NCBI RefSeq assembly: GCF_002155145.1
Contig: NZ_CP021323.1
Span: 992,001-1,056,000 of the forward strand
DNA length: 64,000 bases
Direction: 5' to 3'
Source of the DNA: Kushneria konosiri
GTDB lineage: Bacteria > Pseudomonadota > Gammaproteobacteria > Pseudomonadales > Halomonadaceae
The position numbers were made by a program, and so were the translations under genes. Positions within the stretch are counted from its first letter, which is position 1. Each line of letters starts with the position of its first letter. Below the pieces are notes generated by a model. The model was not told the origin of the DNA. It saw only the letters and a program-made list of their open reading frames with translations, and ran no database searches. This document shows positions 21,495 to 34,000 of the stretch, piece after piece.

Positions 21495-22901
21495 TTAGAG
21501 GCTGTAGTACAGGTCGTATTCCATGGGGCTTGGCACCATGCGTACGGCCGTCACATCTTCCATCTTGAGTTCGATGTAGGCTTCGATCATCTCTTCGGTG
21601 AATACGCCACCTTCGGTCAGGAAGGCGTGGTCATCCTTGAGCGCCTGCAGGGCTTCTTCGAGGCTCGAAGCGACCGTGGGCACGTTGAGCGCTTCTTCGG
21701 CCGGCAGGTCATACAGGTTCTTGTCCAGCGCTTCGCCCGGATGGATCTTGTTACGGATGCCGTCGATGCCGGCCATCAGCAGTGCGGAGAAGGCCAGGTA
21801 CGGGTTGGCCATCGGGTCAGGGAAGCGGGTTTCGACACGCTTGCCCTTCGGGCTTGCCGTGTAGGGAATACGAATCGAGGCAGAGCGGTTGCGAGCGCTG
21901 TAGGCCAGCATGACCGGCGCTTCAAAGCCCGGAACCAGACGCTTGTAGGAGTTGGTCGACGGGTTGGTGAAGGCGTTCAGGGCACGGGCGTGCTTGATGA
22001 CACCGCCGATGTAATACAGCGCAGTTTCGGACAGACCGGCGTATTCATCGCCTGCGAACATGTTCTCGCCGTCCTTCCAGAAGGACTGGTGAACGTGCAT
22101 GCCGGAGCCATTGTCGCCAGCCATCGGCTTGGGCATGAAAGTGGCAGTCTTGCCATAGGCATGCGCCACATTGTGGATCACATACTTCATGGTCTGAACT
22201 TCGTCGCACTTCTGCACCAGCGTGTTGAACTTCACACCGATTTCGTTCTGACCGGCGTTGGCTACTTCGTGGTGATGCACTTCAACGGTCTGGCCCACGG
22301 CTTCCAGCGTGGCGCACATGGCGCTGCGGATGTCATGGAAGGAATCGACCGGGGGCACCGGGAAATAGCCGCCCTTGACGCGCGGACGGTGGCCCATGTT
22401 GCCGCCTTCGAACTTGCCATCGGTCTCCCAGGCACCCTCTTCGGAGGAGATGCGGAAAAAGGAGTGATGCATGTCGTTCTTGAAATGCACTTCATCAAAG
22501 ATGAAGAACTCCGGCTCGGGGCCGAAAAAGGCCGTGTCGCCCAGACCGGTGCTGCCCAGATAGGCTTCGGCGCGCTTGGCGATCGAGCGCGGATCACGCT
22601 CATAGCCCTGCATGGTGGCCGGCTCGATGATGTCGCAGCGCAGAACGATCGTGGGGTCTTCGGTAAAGGGATCGAGATAGCCTGAACCATCCTGAGGCAT
22701 CAGAATCATGTCGGACTCGTTGATACCCTTCCAGCCGGCGATGGAGGAGCCATCGAACATCTGGCCGGTTTCAAAAAACTCTTCATCGACCATACGCGCG
22801 GGGATGGTGACGTGCTGCTCCTTGCCCTTGGTATCGGTAAAGCGCAGATCGGCCCACTTGATGTCGTTCTCTTCGATCAGGGCAAGCGTTTTCTCTGACA
22901 T
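21495..22901 (-). CDS. glnA: Glutamine synthetase, type I
   Basis: Forms glutamine from glutamate, ammonia and ATP in the cytoplasm; a dodecamer. 468 residues, as in E. coli. The catalytic segments [21 protein letters not shown] and NRSASIRIP are present, and the adenylylation tyrosine lies in NLYDLP, marking the GSI-beta type regulated by GlnE. The start at 22901 (MSEKTLAL) has GGAGGAG upstream; a 50-residue open extension is not real. A sigma-54 promoter and NtrC-like sites lie upstream. Confidence 0.98.
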   Translation of the reverse strand: MSEKTLALIEENDIKWADLRFTDTKGKEQHVTIPARMVDEEFFETGQMFDGSSIAGWKGINESDMILMPQDGSGYLDPFTEDPTIVLRCDIIEPATMQGYERDPRSIAKRAEAYLGSTGLGDTAFFGPEPEFFIFDEVHFKNDMHHSFFRISSEEGAWETDGKFEGGNMGHRPRVKGGYFPVPPVDSFHDIRSAMCATLEAVGQTVEVHHHEVANAGQNEIGVKFNTLVQKCDEVQTMKYVIHNVAHAYGKTATFMPKPMAGDNGSGMHVHQSFWKDGENMFAGDEYAGLSETALYYIGGVIKHARALNAFTNPSTNSYKRLVPGFEAPVMLAYSARNRSASIRIPYTASPKGKRVETRFPDPMANPYLAFSALLMAGIDGIRNKIHPGEALDKNLYDLPAEEALNVPTVASSLEEALQALKDDHAFLTEGGVFTEEMIEAYIELKMEDVTAVRMVPSPMEYDLYYSL

Positions 22902-23019
22902 GTGACTCCTCCAATAAAAGGGATACTGCTTGAAAACCGTTAACAGGACGCCATCACTTCGCCACCGTTGTATCACGCGCAAGCACAGTGCATGCAAGTC
23001 CCGATGTGTACCCAAATAA

Positions 23020-23035
23020 TGCATGCAGCGTGCCA
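23020..23035 (-). promoter_or_regulatory. Sigma-54 promoter of glnA
   Basis: On the minus strand TGGCACGCTGCATGCA fits the -24/-12 consensus (TGGCACGNNNNTTGCA) with one mismatch and the obligatory 10 bases between GG and GC. Predicted start of transcription is near 23010, about 110 bp upstream of the glnA ATG. Confidence 0.8.
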
Positions 23036-23166
23036 AAATGGCGCATACCAATCGTCCCGAATTTAAAAACGCTTTCCATACAGCAGCTTAACCCCATCAT
23101 CAAATGACGAGGCCTTCGAGACAGCGATGGAATCAAGGTCGGAACTTCTGTATCGGCGTTTCAGAT

Positions 23167-23214
23167 TGCACCATTAACGTTCAAGTCACGCCCTTTTTGC
23201 ACCAAAAAAGAGCA
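23167..23214. promoter_or_regulatory. Paired NtrC-like binding sites upstream of glnA
   Basis: Two 17-bp elements start with TGCACC: 23167-23183 and 23198-23214. Both keep the spacing of the NtrC palindrome (TGCACC-N5-GGTGCA) with a weaker second half. They are 31 bp apart (three helical turns) and about 160-200 bp upstream of the predicted start, the arrangement of an enhancer. Confidence 0.5.
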
Positions 23215-23319
23215 GCGACTGAAAGCAGGGTGTCGTCACCTCGTCACAATGACCCTGTTTCATTGTACTTCACGGCGTCTGCACCACGATTCCAGCTATT
23301 CGACCGGCGACTTAGCCTA

Positions 23320-23325
23320 TACAAT
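23320..23325 (+). promoter_or_regulatory. Possible -10 element of typA
   Basis: TACAAT (within TATACAAT) lies about 104 bp upstream of typA in the 527-bp glnA-typA gap. No good -35 is seen at 17 bp, so this is tentative. The rest of the gap holds the glnA enhancer and promoter; no other gene is seen there. Confidence 0.3.
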
Positions 23326-23428
23326 GCGGGGCCAAATTTATTGCACGCTGCTGACATGGCCGTTGAAACAATGCACGGTCATGCTCCTACCCTGAACAGG
23401 CGCGTGTACACAAAGGTGAAAACGCGTT

Positions 23429-25261
23429 ATGTCCGATACGCTTACTTCCGGCAATATCGAGAAGCTGAGAAATATTGCCATCATTGCTCACGTTGACCAC
23501 GGCAAGACCACACTGGTCGACAAGCTGCTGGCGCAATCCGGCACCCTGGACCGCAAGGCGGAAAACCAGGAACGCATCATGGATTCCAACGACCAGGAAA
23601 AGGAACGCGGTATTACCATCCTGGCCAAGAACACGGCCATTACCTGGCACGACTACCACATCAACATCGTCGACACCCCCGGGCACGCCGATTTTGGTGG
23701 TGAGGTCGAGCGCGTCATGTCGATGGTGGATTCCGTTCTGCTGCTGGTCGATGCCGTTGATGGCCCGATGCCGCAGACCCGCTTTGTGACCCAGAAGGCA
23801 TTTGCCCAGGGCCTCAAGCCGATCGTCGTGGTCAACAAGATCGACCGTCCGGGCGCGCGCCCTGACTGGGTCATCGATCAGATCTTCGATCTGTTCGACA
23901 ACCTGGGCGCGACCGACGAGCAGCTCGATTTCCCGATCATCTACTGCTCGGCGCTCAATGGCATCGCCGGCATGGACCCGGAAGATCTGTCCGAGAACAT
24001 GGACCCGATGTTCCAGGCCATCGTCGACATCGTCGAGCCGCCGACCGTTGAACTCGACGGCCCGTTCCAGATGCAGATTTCAGCGCTGGACTACAACAGC
24101 TACGTGGGTGTTATCGGTCTGGGGCGCGTCAAGCGTGGCCGCGTGCGTCCCAACCAGCAGGTCAGCGTCATCTCCCGTCACGGCGTCACTCGAAAGGGCA
24201 AGATCGGTCAGGTCATGACCCACCTTGGCCTTGAGCGTGTTCAGGCCGATGAAGTCAGCGCCGGTGACATTGTCTGCATTACCGGTATCGATGATCTGTC
24301 CATCTCTGACACGATCTGCGATCCGTCCAATGTTGAAGCACTGCCGGCACTGACCGTGGATGAGCCGACCGTCTCGATGACCTTCCAGGTCAACGATTCC
24401 CCGTTCGCCGGTCGTGATGGCAAGTACGTCACCAGCCGTAACATCAAGGACCGCCTGAATCAGGAGCTGATCCACAACGTGGCCCTGCGTGTTGAGCAGG
24501 GAGAATCGGCCGAGAAGTTCAAGGTCTCCGGTCGTGGCGAGCTGCACCTGTCGGTGCTGATCGAATCCATGCGTCGTGAAGGTTACGAGCTGGCCGTGGG
24601 CCGCCCGGAAGTCATCATCCGCGAGATCGATGGCGTGAAGCAGGAACCCTACGAAGAGGTCATCATCGACTGTGAAGAGCAGCATCAGGGCTCTGTCATG
24701 GAAGAGCTGGGCTATCGCAAGGGTGAGCTGACCAACATGAACCCGGATGGCAAGGGTCGTGTACGTCTGGACTTCATGATTCCCTCGCGTGGCCTGATCG
24801 GTTTCCGCTCGCAGTTTCTGACCATGACCTCCGGTACCGGCATCCTGACCAGCCGCTTTGACCACTATGGTCCGCTCAAGGAAGGCGCAGGTGTTGAGCG
24901 TCGCAACGGCGTACTGGTCTCAATGGTCGACGGCAAGGCACTGGCCTATGCGCTCTACGCCCTTCAGGACCGCGGCAAGCTGATCATTGATCATGGCACC
25001 GAAGTCTATGAAGGCATGCTGATCGGGATCAACAACCGCTCCGACGACATGGTGGTCAACCCGACCAAGGGCAAGAAGCTTGATAACATGCGCGCCTCCG
25101 GCAACGATGAAAACATCGTGCTGACGCCGCCGATCCGCTTCACGCTGGAGCAGGCAATCGAGTTTCTGGACAGCGATGAGCTGGTGGAAGTCACACCCGG
25201 CTTCATTCGCATCCGCAAGAAGCACCTCAAGGAAACCGACCGCAAGCGCAACAAGAAGTAA
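23429..25261 (+). CDS. typA: Ribosome-associated GTPase TypA/BipA
   Basis: Translational GTPase that acts in 50S assembly and stress or cold adaptation. G-domain motifs: G1 [10 protein letters not shown] (about 20-29), G3 DTPGHADF, G4 [12 protein letters not shown]; then EF-G-like beta-barrel, domain V and the TypA-specific C-terminal domain. 610 residues is normal. AAGGTG lies 14 bp before the ATG; an internal start like that of E. coli (IEKLRNIAI) would remove about nine residues. Divergent from glnA. Confidence 0.97.
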   Translation: MSDTLTSGNIEKLRNIAIIAHVDHGKTTLVDKLLAQSGTLDRKAENQERIMDSNDQEKERGITILAKNTAITWHDYHINIVDTPGHADFGGEVERVMSMVDSVLLLVDAVDGPMPQTRFVTQKAFAQGLKPIVVVNKIDRPGARPDWVIDQIFDLFDNLGATDEQLDFPIIYCSALNGIAGMDPEDLSENMDPMFQAIVDIVEPPTVELDGPFQMQISALDYNSYVGVIGLGRVKRGRVRPNQQVSVISRHGVTRKGKIGQVMTHLGLERVQADEVSAGDIVCITGIDDLSISDTICDPSNVEALPALTVDEPTVSMTFQVNDSPFAGRDGKYVTSRNIKDRLNQELIHNVALRVEQGESAEKFKVSGRGELHLSVLIESMRREGYELAVGRPEVIIREIDGVKQEPYEEVIIDCEEQHQGSVMEELGYRKGELTNMNPDGKGRVRLDFMIPSRGLIGFRSQFLTMTSGTGILTSRFDHYGPLKEGAGVERRNGVLVSMVDGKALAYALYALQDRGKLIIDHGTEVYEGMLIGINNRSDDMVVNPTKGKKLDNMRASGNDENIVLTPPIRFTLEQAIEFLDSDELVEVTPGFIRIRKKHLKETDRKRNKK

Positions 25262-25300
25262 GCCATTGCGCACGCGTTGTCATGTTTTCTGACACAAAAT

Positions 25301-25330
25301 GGCCTGCAGAATATGCAGGCCGTTTTTTTA
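25301..25330 (+). terminator. typA terminator
   Basis: GGCCTGCA (25301-25308) pairs with TGCAGGCC (25314-25321), followed by seven T. It ends typA 40 bp after the stop. Confidence 0.9.
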
Positions 25331-25396
25331 TCTTCAAGAGATTGTCGAGATGCCGGGCATCACATCAGCCCCGGGCAACATCTGCAGAAACACAAA

Positions 25397-25428
25397 GGCC
25401 GCTGCCCTTGCGGACAGCGGCCTTTTGT
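25397..25428 (-). terminator. Terminator of the small membrane-protein gene
   Basis: AAGGCCGCTG and CAGCGGCCTT form a 10-bp stem with a 10-base loop, with flanking A and T tracts that allow termination in both directions. It lies about 25 bp after the stop of the minus-strand gene at 25453. Confidence 0.75.
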
Positions 25429-25452
25429 CGCCTATCTGATTCCCCGGAGAAA

Positions 25453-25656
25453 TCAGGCAGCGTTACGACCGGGCATGGACGAGAAGTCGGTAGACGGCTG
25501 CGCATTGCTGAGAGCGGCAGGCCTTGCAGCACCGACTCGCACCGGTTGAAGACGACGTGCCTCACGATCTGAAGCCCGTCCGGAAAGCATCATCGCACCC
25601 AGCATGAACATGATCAGTAGGGCGTAACCCATTGCGCCAATGATTAACAGTGCCAT
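25453..25656 (-). CDS. Small single-span membrane protein of unknown function
   Basis: 67 residues. One hydrophobic helix (about 2-24, LLIIGAMGYALLIMFMLGAM) followed by a basic, proline- and alanine-rich cytosolic tail. AAGGAG at ideal spacing before the ATG at 25656 and a terminator after the stop support a real gene. I do not recognise the family. It lies alone between typA and ligB. Confidence 0.65.
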   Translation of the reverse strand: MALLIIGAMGYALLIMFMLGAMMLSGRASDREARRLQPVRVGAARPAALSNAQPSTDFSSMPGRNAA

Positions 25657-25964
25657 GGTCCTATCTCCTTTCAACGCATCGTTTCATGCAACGCGTTTTT
25701 ACAATGGAAGCCAATTTGCACAGCCATGTTCCTGATGGTGATCGCCTGCTCTTGGGCGCTGTGCTCCAACAAACCGCTGATGTCTATCACCTGATCGATG
25801 CCCCCTGTTCTGAGGGGTAGGTACCGAATAAGGCGTTGAATCAGTAACCCTGTAATGCTTAATGTATCAGAAGGTAACTCAAATTACACTGAGCAATTAG
25901 TATCAAGGAAATTGAAAAGAACTATCGCTCTACGACTTCTCAACATCCTTGATGATGGAAATTC
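25657..25964. other. 308-bp gene-free stretch between the small membrane protein and ligB
   Basis: It contains the ribosome site and presumably the promoter of the small gene (near 25660-25760) and the 3' side of ligB. The half next to ligB is AT-rich. No RNA gene, repeat or clear terminator is seen. Confidence 0.5.
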
Positions 25965-27719
<1,755 letters not shown>

Positions 27720-27843
27720 TCATCCGATTACATCAAAAATTTCTGATATGGATATCGACAGGAGAGCGTCTTTCTAAAGACGAATGCATTCAGCGTAACG
27801 GTCGCAAACTGCTAAACTTTTTTTATCAACAAGGAGACAGGCC

Positions 27844-28146
27844 ATGAGCAACGTACGTACAGTTACATGGGATCAGGAAGGGGTTGATCATGTCGCTGAT
27901 CACGAGGAACTGACTCAGTTTTTGCATAAAAAGCCCAAGGCCGGTGACATCATCACCGCGCGTTACAGGGGGGCCAATGTGCGCCTGAAGGTCCTCGAGC
28001 GTCCGGATGAAGACACTTCGATTGCCGAGGTACTGGGGCTGAGTACCGAGGACGAGACGCGCGTTGACACGCATGAAGGATTGCACAAGGGCGAATCGGT
28101 ACTGGTGCCCGACAAGGACCGTGCCTTTATCCGTTATAGCAATTAA
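27844..28146 (+). CDS. Conserved-looking 100-residue cytosolic protein, function unknown
   Basis: Small acidic protein without membrane segment or signal peptide, with predicted short beta strands (DIITARYRGANVRLKVLER and SVLVPDKDRAFIRY). AAGGAGACAGG precedes the ATG at good spacing, supporting a real gene. I do not recognise the family. It stands alone between divergent ligB and the peroxiredoxin gene, with its own promoter region. Confidence 0.65.
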   Translation: MSNVRTVTWDQEGVDHVADHEELTQFLHKKPKAGDIITARYRGANVRLKVLERPDEDTSIAEVLGLSTEDETRVDTHEGLHKGESVLVPDKDRAFIRYSN

Positions 28147-28314
28147 TGCTTTGACCAATATTTTTTATGCTTTTATGGAATCAAGTTAGGACAACTCGTT
28201 GTTTGGTTCTGCGGCCTGAAGTCGTCATTATCTGACCATGACCTCATGTCGGCTCCAGCCGGGCCGCGGGCCCTTCTGCTGACACCGTTTTCATCAATGC
28301 CAAAGGAGTGACAA

Positions 28315-28947
28315 ATGGCGCTGCAACTTGGCGATACTGCACCGGATTTCTCTCAGGACAGCACCGAGGGAGTCATCAATTTTCACGAGTGGCTGGGTGA
28401 TAGCTGGGCGATCCTGTTTTCTCACCCCAAGGACTTTACGCCGGTGTGCACCACCGAGCTGGGCGAGGTAGCACGCCTGAAATCCGAGTTCGACAAGCGC
28501 AACACCAAGGCCATCGGCCTGTCGGTCGATCCAATCGAAGATCATCACGCCTGGAAGGGTGACATCGAGGAAACCCAGGGCTGCGGGCTCAACTTCCCGC
28601 TGCTGGCCGATGCCGATCGCAGCGTCAGCGAGAAGTACGGCATGATTCACCCCAATGCCAACGACACCCTGACGGTTCGTTCGGTCTTTGTCATTGACCC
28701 CAAAAAGAAGGTGCGTCTGACCCTGACCTATCCGGCCAGCGCCGGTCGTAACTTCCAGGAAATCCTGCGTGTGCTCGACAGCCTGCAGCTGACCGATAAC
28801 GAAAAGGTCGCCACGCCGGTCAACTGGCGCCAGGGTGACGATGTCATCATCGTCCCGTCGCTGAGCAACGAGGAAGCCGCCAAGCTCTTCCCGCAGGGCT
28901 GGGACGAGAAAAAGCCCTACCTGCGCATGACAAAGCTCAACAAGTAA
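28315..28947 (+). CDS. Peroxiredoxin, Prx6 (1-Cys) subfamily
   Basis: Thiol peroxidase that reduces hydrogen peroxide and organic peroxides. Peroxidatic Cys45 lies in DFTPVCTTE, and the long C-terminal extension (about 150-210, DDVIIVPSLSNEEA) is typical of the Prx6 group; 210 residues is normal. A further cysteine near residue 98 (GCGLNFP) may serve as partner. AAAGGAG precedes the ATG. Monocistronic, with a terminator 50 bp downstream. Confidence 0.92.
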   Translation: MALQLGDTAPDFSQDSTEGVINFHEWLGDSWAILFSHPKDFTPVCTTELGEVARLKSEFDKRNTKAIGLSVDPIEDHHAWKGDIEETQGCGLNFPLLADADRSVSEKYGMIHPNANDTLTVRSVFVIDPKKKVRLTLTYPASAGRNFQEILRVLDSLQLTDNEKVATPVNWRQGDDVIIVPSLSNEEAAKLFPQGWDEKKPYLRMTKLNK

Positions 28948-28998
28948 GGCGCGACGGCAGGCGCCCTTGCAGTCAATACGCCTGCTGCCCACCATGAA

Positions 28999-29030
28999 AA
29001 ACGCCCGGCCGGATGGTCGGGCGTTTTTTT
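28999..29030. terminator. Bidirectional terminator between peroxiredoxin and wrbA
   Basis: AAACGCCCG (28999-29007) pairs with CGGGCGTTT (29018-29026), followed by more T on the plus strand and preceded by A, so it can stop both convergent genes. Confidence 0.85.
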
Positions 29031-29049
29031 GGATCAAAAGCGACAGGGC

Positions 29050-29658
29050 TCAGAGCACCTGGGCGGTCAGCTTTTTGGCAAAGCCTGCCACATACTCGCC
29101 CTGGAAGCGGGCAATTTTAAGCTCGCGCTCACTGGGCTGGCGCGAGCCGTCACCGCCGGCCAGCGTCGAGGCGCCGTAGGGCGTGCCGCCACTGACTTCG
29201 GAAATATCGAACTGCTCCTCGACCCCATAGCCGATCGGCACGATGACCATCCCGTGGTGGGCCAGCGTCGTCCAGCTGGTCGTAATGGTCATCTCCTCAC
29301 CGCCGCCAGTGCCGGTGGAGGTAAAGACGCTGGCCAGCTTGCCGCGCAGGGCACCCTTTGCCCAAAGCCCGCCGGTCTGATCCAGAAAGGTGCGTACCTG
29401 GCCGGCCATGTTGCCATAGCGGGTCGGCGTTCCCAGGATAATCGCATCATAGTCGGCAAGCTCGGACGGCTCGGCAATCGGTGCCGACTGATCCACCTTG
29501 CCGCCGGCCTGTTTGAAAGCTTGCTCATCCATGGTTTCCGGCACGCGCTTGACGGTCACCTCGCTACCCGACACCGAGCGGGCGCCTTCTGCCACGGCTT
29601 GCGCCATGGTTTCGATATGGCCATACATCGAGTAATACAGCACCAGTATCCGGGACAT
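29050..29658 (-). CDS. wrbA: NAD(P)H:quinone oxidoreductase WrbA
   Basis: Flavodoxin-like tetrameric enzyme that reduces quinones by two electrons and so limits redox cycling. The FMN phosphate loop [10 protein letters not shown], the [11 protein letters not shown] loop and [11 protein letters not shown] are all present; 202 residues, near the usual 198. It sits convergent to the peroxiredoxin, a plausible oxidative-stress neighbourhood. Start fixed by GGAGACAGAG upstream. Confidence 0.95.
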   Translation of the reverse strand: MSRILVLYYSMYGHIETMAQAVAEGARSVSGSEVTVKRVPETMDEQAFKQAGGKVDQSAPIAEPSELADYDAIILGTPTRYGNMAGQVRTFLDQTGGLWAKGALRGKLASVFTSTGTGGGEEMTITTSWTTLAHHGMVIVPIGYGVEEQFDISEVSGGTPYGASTLAGGDGSRQPSERELKIARFQGEYVAGFAKKLTAQVL

Positions 29659-29897
29659 CGTCTCTGTCTCCTTGAGTCAATATGGTGTTCATCCACGATA
29701 ACGTCATGCCCTGTCAGCCTGGTGTATCAAGGCGGCAGCTGCCTGCTTTTTTGAACATGACATCCATCATCGCTTTTGAAGGCCTGTCTTAAGCGCGCTT
29801 GAACGAATGACGTTGCGACCCGTCCGTATCGCCTTATGCTGTTGTAAGGCAGCGTGCTTCGGCTGCCGTGAACGCCCTTGCCTGCGGAAACCTGCCC

Positions 29898-31076
29898 ATG
29901 CCTGAACACCACGATGCCCGACGCCCGCTGATCTGGCTGGTCGCGCTGATCCCGATAGCGCTGGCCCTGATCTTCTGGTGGTGGCTGTCAAATGAGCAGG
30001 CACCAGAGCGTGGCCGCGAGGCCTCTCCCGTGGCGGTCGGCCTGGCCGAAGTCATCGAGCGCCCCTTTAGCGCAACGCTGGGCGCCGTGGGCGATGTCGA
30101 GGCCACGGACTCGGTCGAGATCGCCTCTCTGGTCACCGAACGCATTACCGAACTGCACTTTGACAGTGGCGAACGGGTCAAACGCGGGGATCTTTTGATT
30201 CAGCTCGATGATCGCGCCGAGCAGCAGGGCCTGCGGGCAGCACGGGTGATTGTCGAACAGGAGCAGCGCGAGCTGGATCGCCTCAAGCCGCTGGTGCGTC
30301 AGGGGTCGATCGCCACTCAGCAGATCGATGCCCAGCGCAACCGGCTGGAAAGTGCCCGAATCGAGGCGGCGCGCCTGACTGCCGCACTGGAGGACCGCAT
30401 CATTACCGCACCGGTCAGCGGCCTCATGGGGCTGAACAACCTGAGCGTCGGCGAGCAGATCAGCGCCGATACACCACTGGTGACACTGGACAGCATCGAT
30501 CGAGTACAGGTCGACTTCTCACTGCCCGAGCGTGAGCTGCAGCGCGTCAAGGAAGGCATGGCGGTCACGGCACGCTCGGTGGCCTGGCCCGATCGTCTCT
30601 TTCATGGCGAGGTTACCACCATCGACCCGCGGCTGGACCGGGATACCCGCACGGTCATGGTCCGTGCGCGTTTTGATAACCCGGGCCTTGCCCTGCGCCC
30701 GGGCATGCTGCTCGAGATTGCCCTGCTTCTGCCAGCACGGCGCCGTCTGATCGTGCCGGAAGGCGCCATCATGGGCGAGCGTGATCGCCAGTGGGTGTTT
30801 GTGATCACCTCAGAAGCAGACCACTACCGCGCCCACCGGGTCGACATCAACGTACTCGAGCGTGGCCCGGGCTGGGCCGCCATCGACGCCGGCAGTGACC
30901 CGGAGCGCTTGCAGCCGGGCGATTCGGTCGCCATCAGCGGCCTGCGCGCTATCGGTGAAGATCGTACGCTTACCCTTGATGAAACCGCCGCCCGCGACAC
31001 GTCCACCCTGTTTGAACAGGCCAGGCAGACCACGGCAGACGAGTATGCACCCGACTCGGAGATGCCCACCCCATGA
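29898..31076 (+). CDS. RND efflux periplasmic adaptor (membrane fusion) protein
   Basis: Links the inner-membrane RND pump to an outer-membrane channel. N-terminal membrane anchor (about 12-32), barrel-sandwich half-motifs, a helical hairpin (about 100-170, RAARVIVEQEQREL...) and beta-barrel/MP domains. The ATG at 29898 is preferred; a GTG at 29868 would add 10 residues. The stop overlaps the pump start by 4 bp. No lipobox is seen. No outer-membrane channel gene is present, so a TolC-like partner elsewhere is inferred. Confidence 0.9.
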   Translation: MPEHHDARRPLIWLVALIPIALALIFWWWLSNEQAPERGREASPVAVGLAEVIERPFSATLGAVGDVEATDSVEIASLVTERITELHFDSGERVKRGDLLIQLDDRAEQQGLRAARVIVEQEQRELDRLKPLVRQGSIATQQIDAQRNRLESARIEAARLTAALEDRIITAPVSGLMGLNNLSVGEQISADTPLVTLDSIDRVQVDFSLPERELQRVKEGMAVTARSVAWPDRLFHGEVTTIDPRLDRDTRTVMVRARFDNPGLALRPGMLLEIALLLPARRRLIVPEGAIMGERDRQWVFVITSEADHYRAHRVDINVLERGPGWAAIDAGSDPERLQPGDSVAISGLRAIGEDRTLTLDETAARDTSTLFEQARQTTADEYAPDSEMPTP

Positions 31077-34000
31077 CCCTGACCGATCTGGCCGTCACAC
31101 GACCGGTAGGGACCGTGGTCGTTTCGCTGCTGCTGGTGCTCTTTGGCACGCTGGGCTTTCTGGAGCTGCCCATTCGGGAATACCCCTCCATCGAGGAGCC
31201 GGAAGTCTCGGTCGAGATTGCCTGGCCCGGCGCCTCGGCGGCGGTAGTCGAGTCCCGCGTCACTCAGACGATTGAAAACGTGGTGGCCGGCATCGAAGGC
31301 GTGGTCAGCGTTGAATCCGAAAGCAATGACGGCGAATCCGAAGTCACACTGACCTTTGCCAGCAACATCGATCTCGACACCGCCGCCAATGACGTGCGCG
31401 ATCAGGTCTCCCGGGTCGCGGACAATTTGCCCGATGGGGCCGAAGCCCCCGAAATCAGCAAGGATCAGGGCGGCAGCGACACGCTCATGATCCTGTCGGT
31501 CAAGACCGATCAAATGAGCGCCATGGCGCTGTCGGACTACGCCGACCGTCAGCTTCTGGATCGTTTCTCGACCATCAATGGCGTCTCGCGGGTGCGACTG
31601 TGGGGCTCGCAGCTGCCGGCCATGAGGGTGGATCTGGATCGCCACGCCATGACCGCCCATGACATCACCGTCGAGGACATTACCGAAGCCCTGACCCGGG
31701 AAAACGTTGAGTATCCGGGCGGGCGGATCGAGTCCACCACCCGGGAGTTCACCGTACGCCTGCTGCCAGGCTATGAGACGGCCGAGTCGTTCCGGGGACT
31801 GCCACTACGCCGTGGGGAGGGTACGCGCACCGTCACGCTGGGCGATGTGGCCACGGTCGCGCTGGGTCCGGAAACGCGGCGCGAAAGCTTTCAGGTCGAC
31901 GGGGCGCCGACGGTCTCGATTGCCATCAGCCGACAGAGTACGGCCAATACGCTGTCCATCTCGCGCGACGTGCGCAAAACGCTTGAGGATCTGCGCAGTG
32001 AGCTGCCCGAGGGCATGCACATCGATATCGTCTCCGATGACACCCTCTACATTTCTGCCGCGCTCAAGGAGGTGCTGCTGACGCTGCTCATTGCAGTGTT
32101 GATGGTGGTCGGCGTGATCATCGCCTTTCTGGGGTCGTGGCGTGCAGCGCTGGTGGCTGCCACGGTCATTCCCATCTCGCTGCTGGCCTGCGGCATGCTC
32201 CTGCTGGGGCTGGGGTTCAGCCTCAACATGCTGACCCTGCTGGCACTGGTGCTTTCGGTGGGACTGGTGGTGGATGACGCCATCGTCATGATCGAAAACA
32301 TCCAGCGCCATCTCGAGGATGGCGATGCCCCACTGGTGGCGGCCTTTCGCGGCGCCCGCCAGGTCGCCTTTGCCATCATCGCCACCAGCCTGGTGCTGAT
32401 GGCGGTCTTTCTACCCATCACGCTGATGAGCGGCCAGACCGGGCGGCTCTTTACCGAATTTGCCGTCACCATTGCCGCCGCGATTGCCTTTTCCACCCTG
32501 GTGTCGCTGTCGCTGACGCCGGTGATGGCCTCATGGCTTCTGACCGGCCGCCAGGGCGCTTCCACGGGGCGGTTCATGGCCGGCGTGGCGGCGCGTTATG
32601 AACGCCATCTGGCGCAGATGCTGCACCGCCCGGTGCTGGTCGGCGGCGGCTTTGTGGCCATGGTCATTGTCACCTCCGCGGTCATCACCTCGCTGCCCAC
32701 CGAATACGAGCCCTATGACGACCGCGGCGCGCTGCGCATCAACGTTCAGGCCGAGGAAGGGGTCAACTTCGAGGAGATGCATCGGCGCATGAAGGTCATG
32801 GAACAGCGTCTGGCCCCCATTCTCGAGGACCCGTCACTGGTCGATAACGCCTCGCTGCGCGTACCCTCACCCGGCAACAGCGAAGGTGCCGTCAACAATG
32901 GCCGCTGGATCATCAGCTTTACCCCCTGGCAGACACGCGATCAGAGCACCCGAGAGGTGGCCGCGCGCATCAACGAGGCACTTGAGGGCTTTTCCGAAGT
33001 CAGTGCGACCACCCTGCTGCCACGCGGGCTGAGCTCGGGCAACGCCACGCCGGTGCAGTTCGTGGTGGGCGGGCCGGATTACGCCACCCTGGGCGCCTGG
33101 CGCGATCAACTGATGGCCGCCTGGCAGGATTACCCCGGTCTCAAAGCGCTCGACAGCGACCTGATCGAAACCACCCCCCAGCTTCAGATTCGACTGGACC
33201 GGGAACGCGCCGCCCAGCTCGGAGTCAGCGCCGAGAGGGTCGGCCAGACGCTTGAATCCTTTTTCGGTGAGCGCAGCCTGACCACGTTCGAGCGCGACGG
33301 CCAGTCCTATGACGTGATCCTGCAGGGCCTGCGTGAGCAGCGCCTGACACCACAGGCGCTGGAGGAGATTCGAGTACGCAGCGCCAGCGGCGCGCTGGTC
33401 AGCCTGGCCAACCTGGTTCATCTGGAAGAGGTGGCGGTCTCGCCGACGCTCAACCGCTATAACCGGATTCGCGCCGTGACCTTTTCAGCCAACGTGGCCG
33501 ACGGCTACAGCCTGTCGCAGGTGCTTGATCACATGAACGCAACGGTTGCTCAAACCCTGCCGGAACAGGCGCGCATCGACTACAAGGGCGCCACCCAGGA
33601 CTTTCTGGAAGCCGGACGCGATCTGCTGCTGGTGTTCACCGTGGCGATCGCGGTCACCTGGCTGGTGCTGGCCGCCCAGTTCGAGAATTTTATCAGTCCA
33701 CTGGTGGTGATGTTGACCGTACCGCTGGGGATGCTGGGCGCAGGCACGGCGCTGTGGCTTTTGGGGGAGAGTCTCAATCTGTATGCCCAGATCGGGCTTT
33801 TGATGCTGATAGGCCTTTCGGCCAAAAACGGCATTTTGATTGTCGAGTTTGCCAATCAGCTGCGCGATGAGGGCGTGGCGCTGCGCGAGGCCATTGTGCA
33901 GGCGTCACGGACGCGACTGCGCCCGATTCTGATGACCTCGCTGTCCACCATGGCCGGTGCCCTGCCACTGGTGATGGCCACCGGTGCAGGTGCTGCCAGT

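Noticed and set aside
22902-23051. 50-residue N-terminal extension of glutamine synthetase
   Set aside because: No ribosome site and no family sequence; it crosses the predicted leader and the sigma-54 promoter region.
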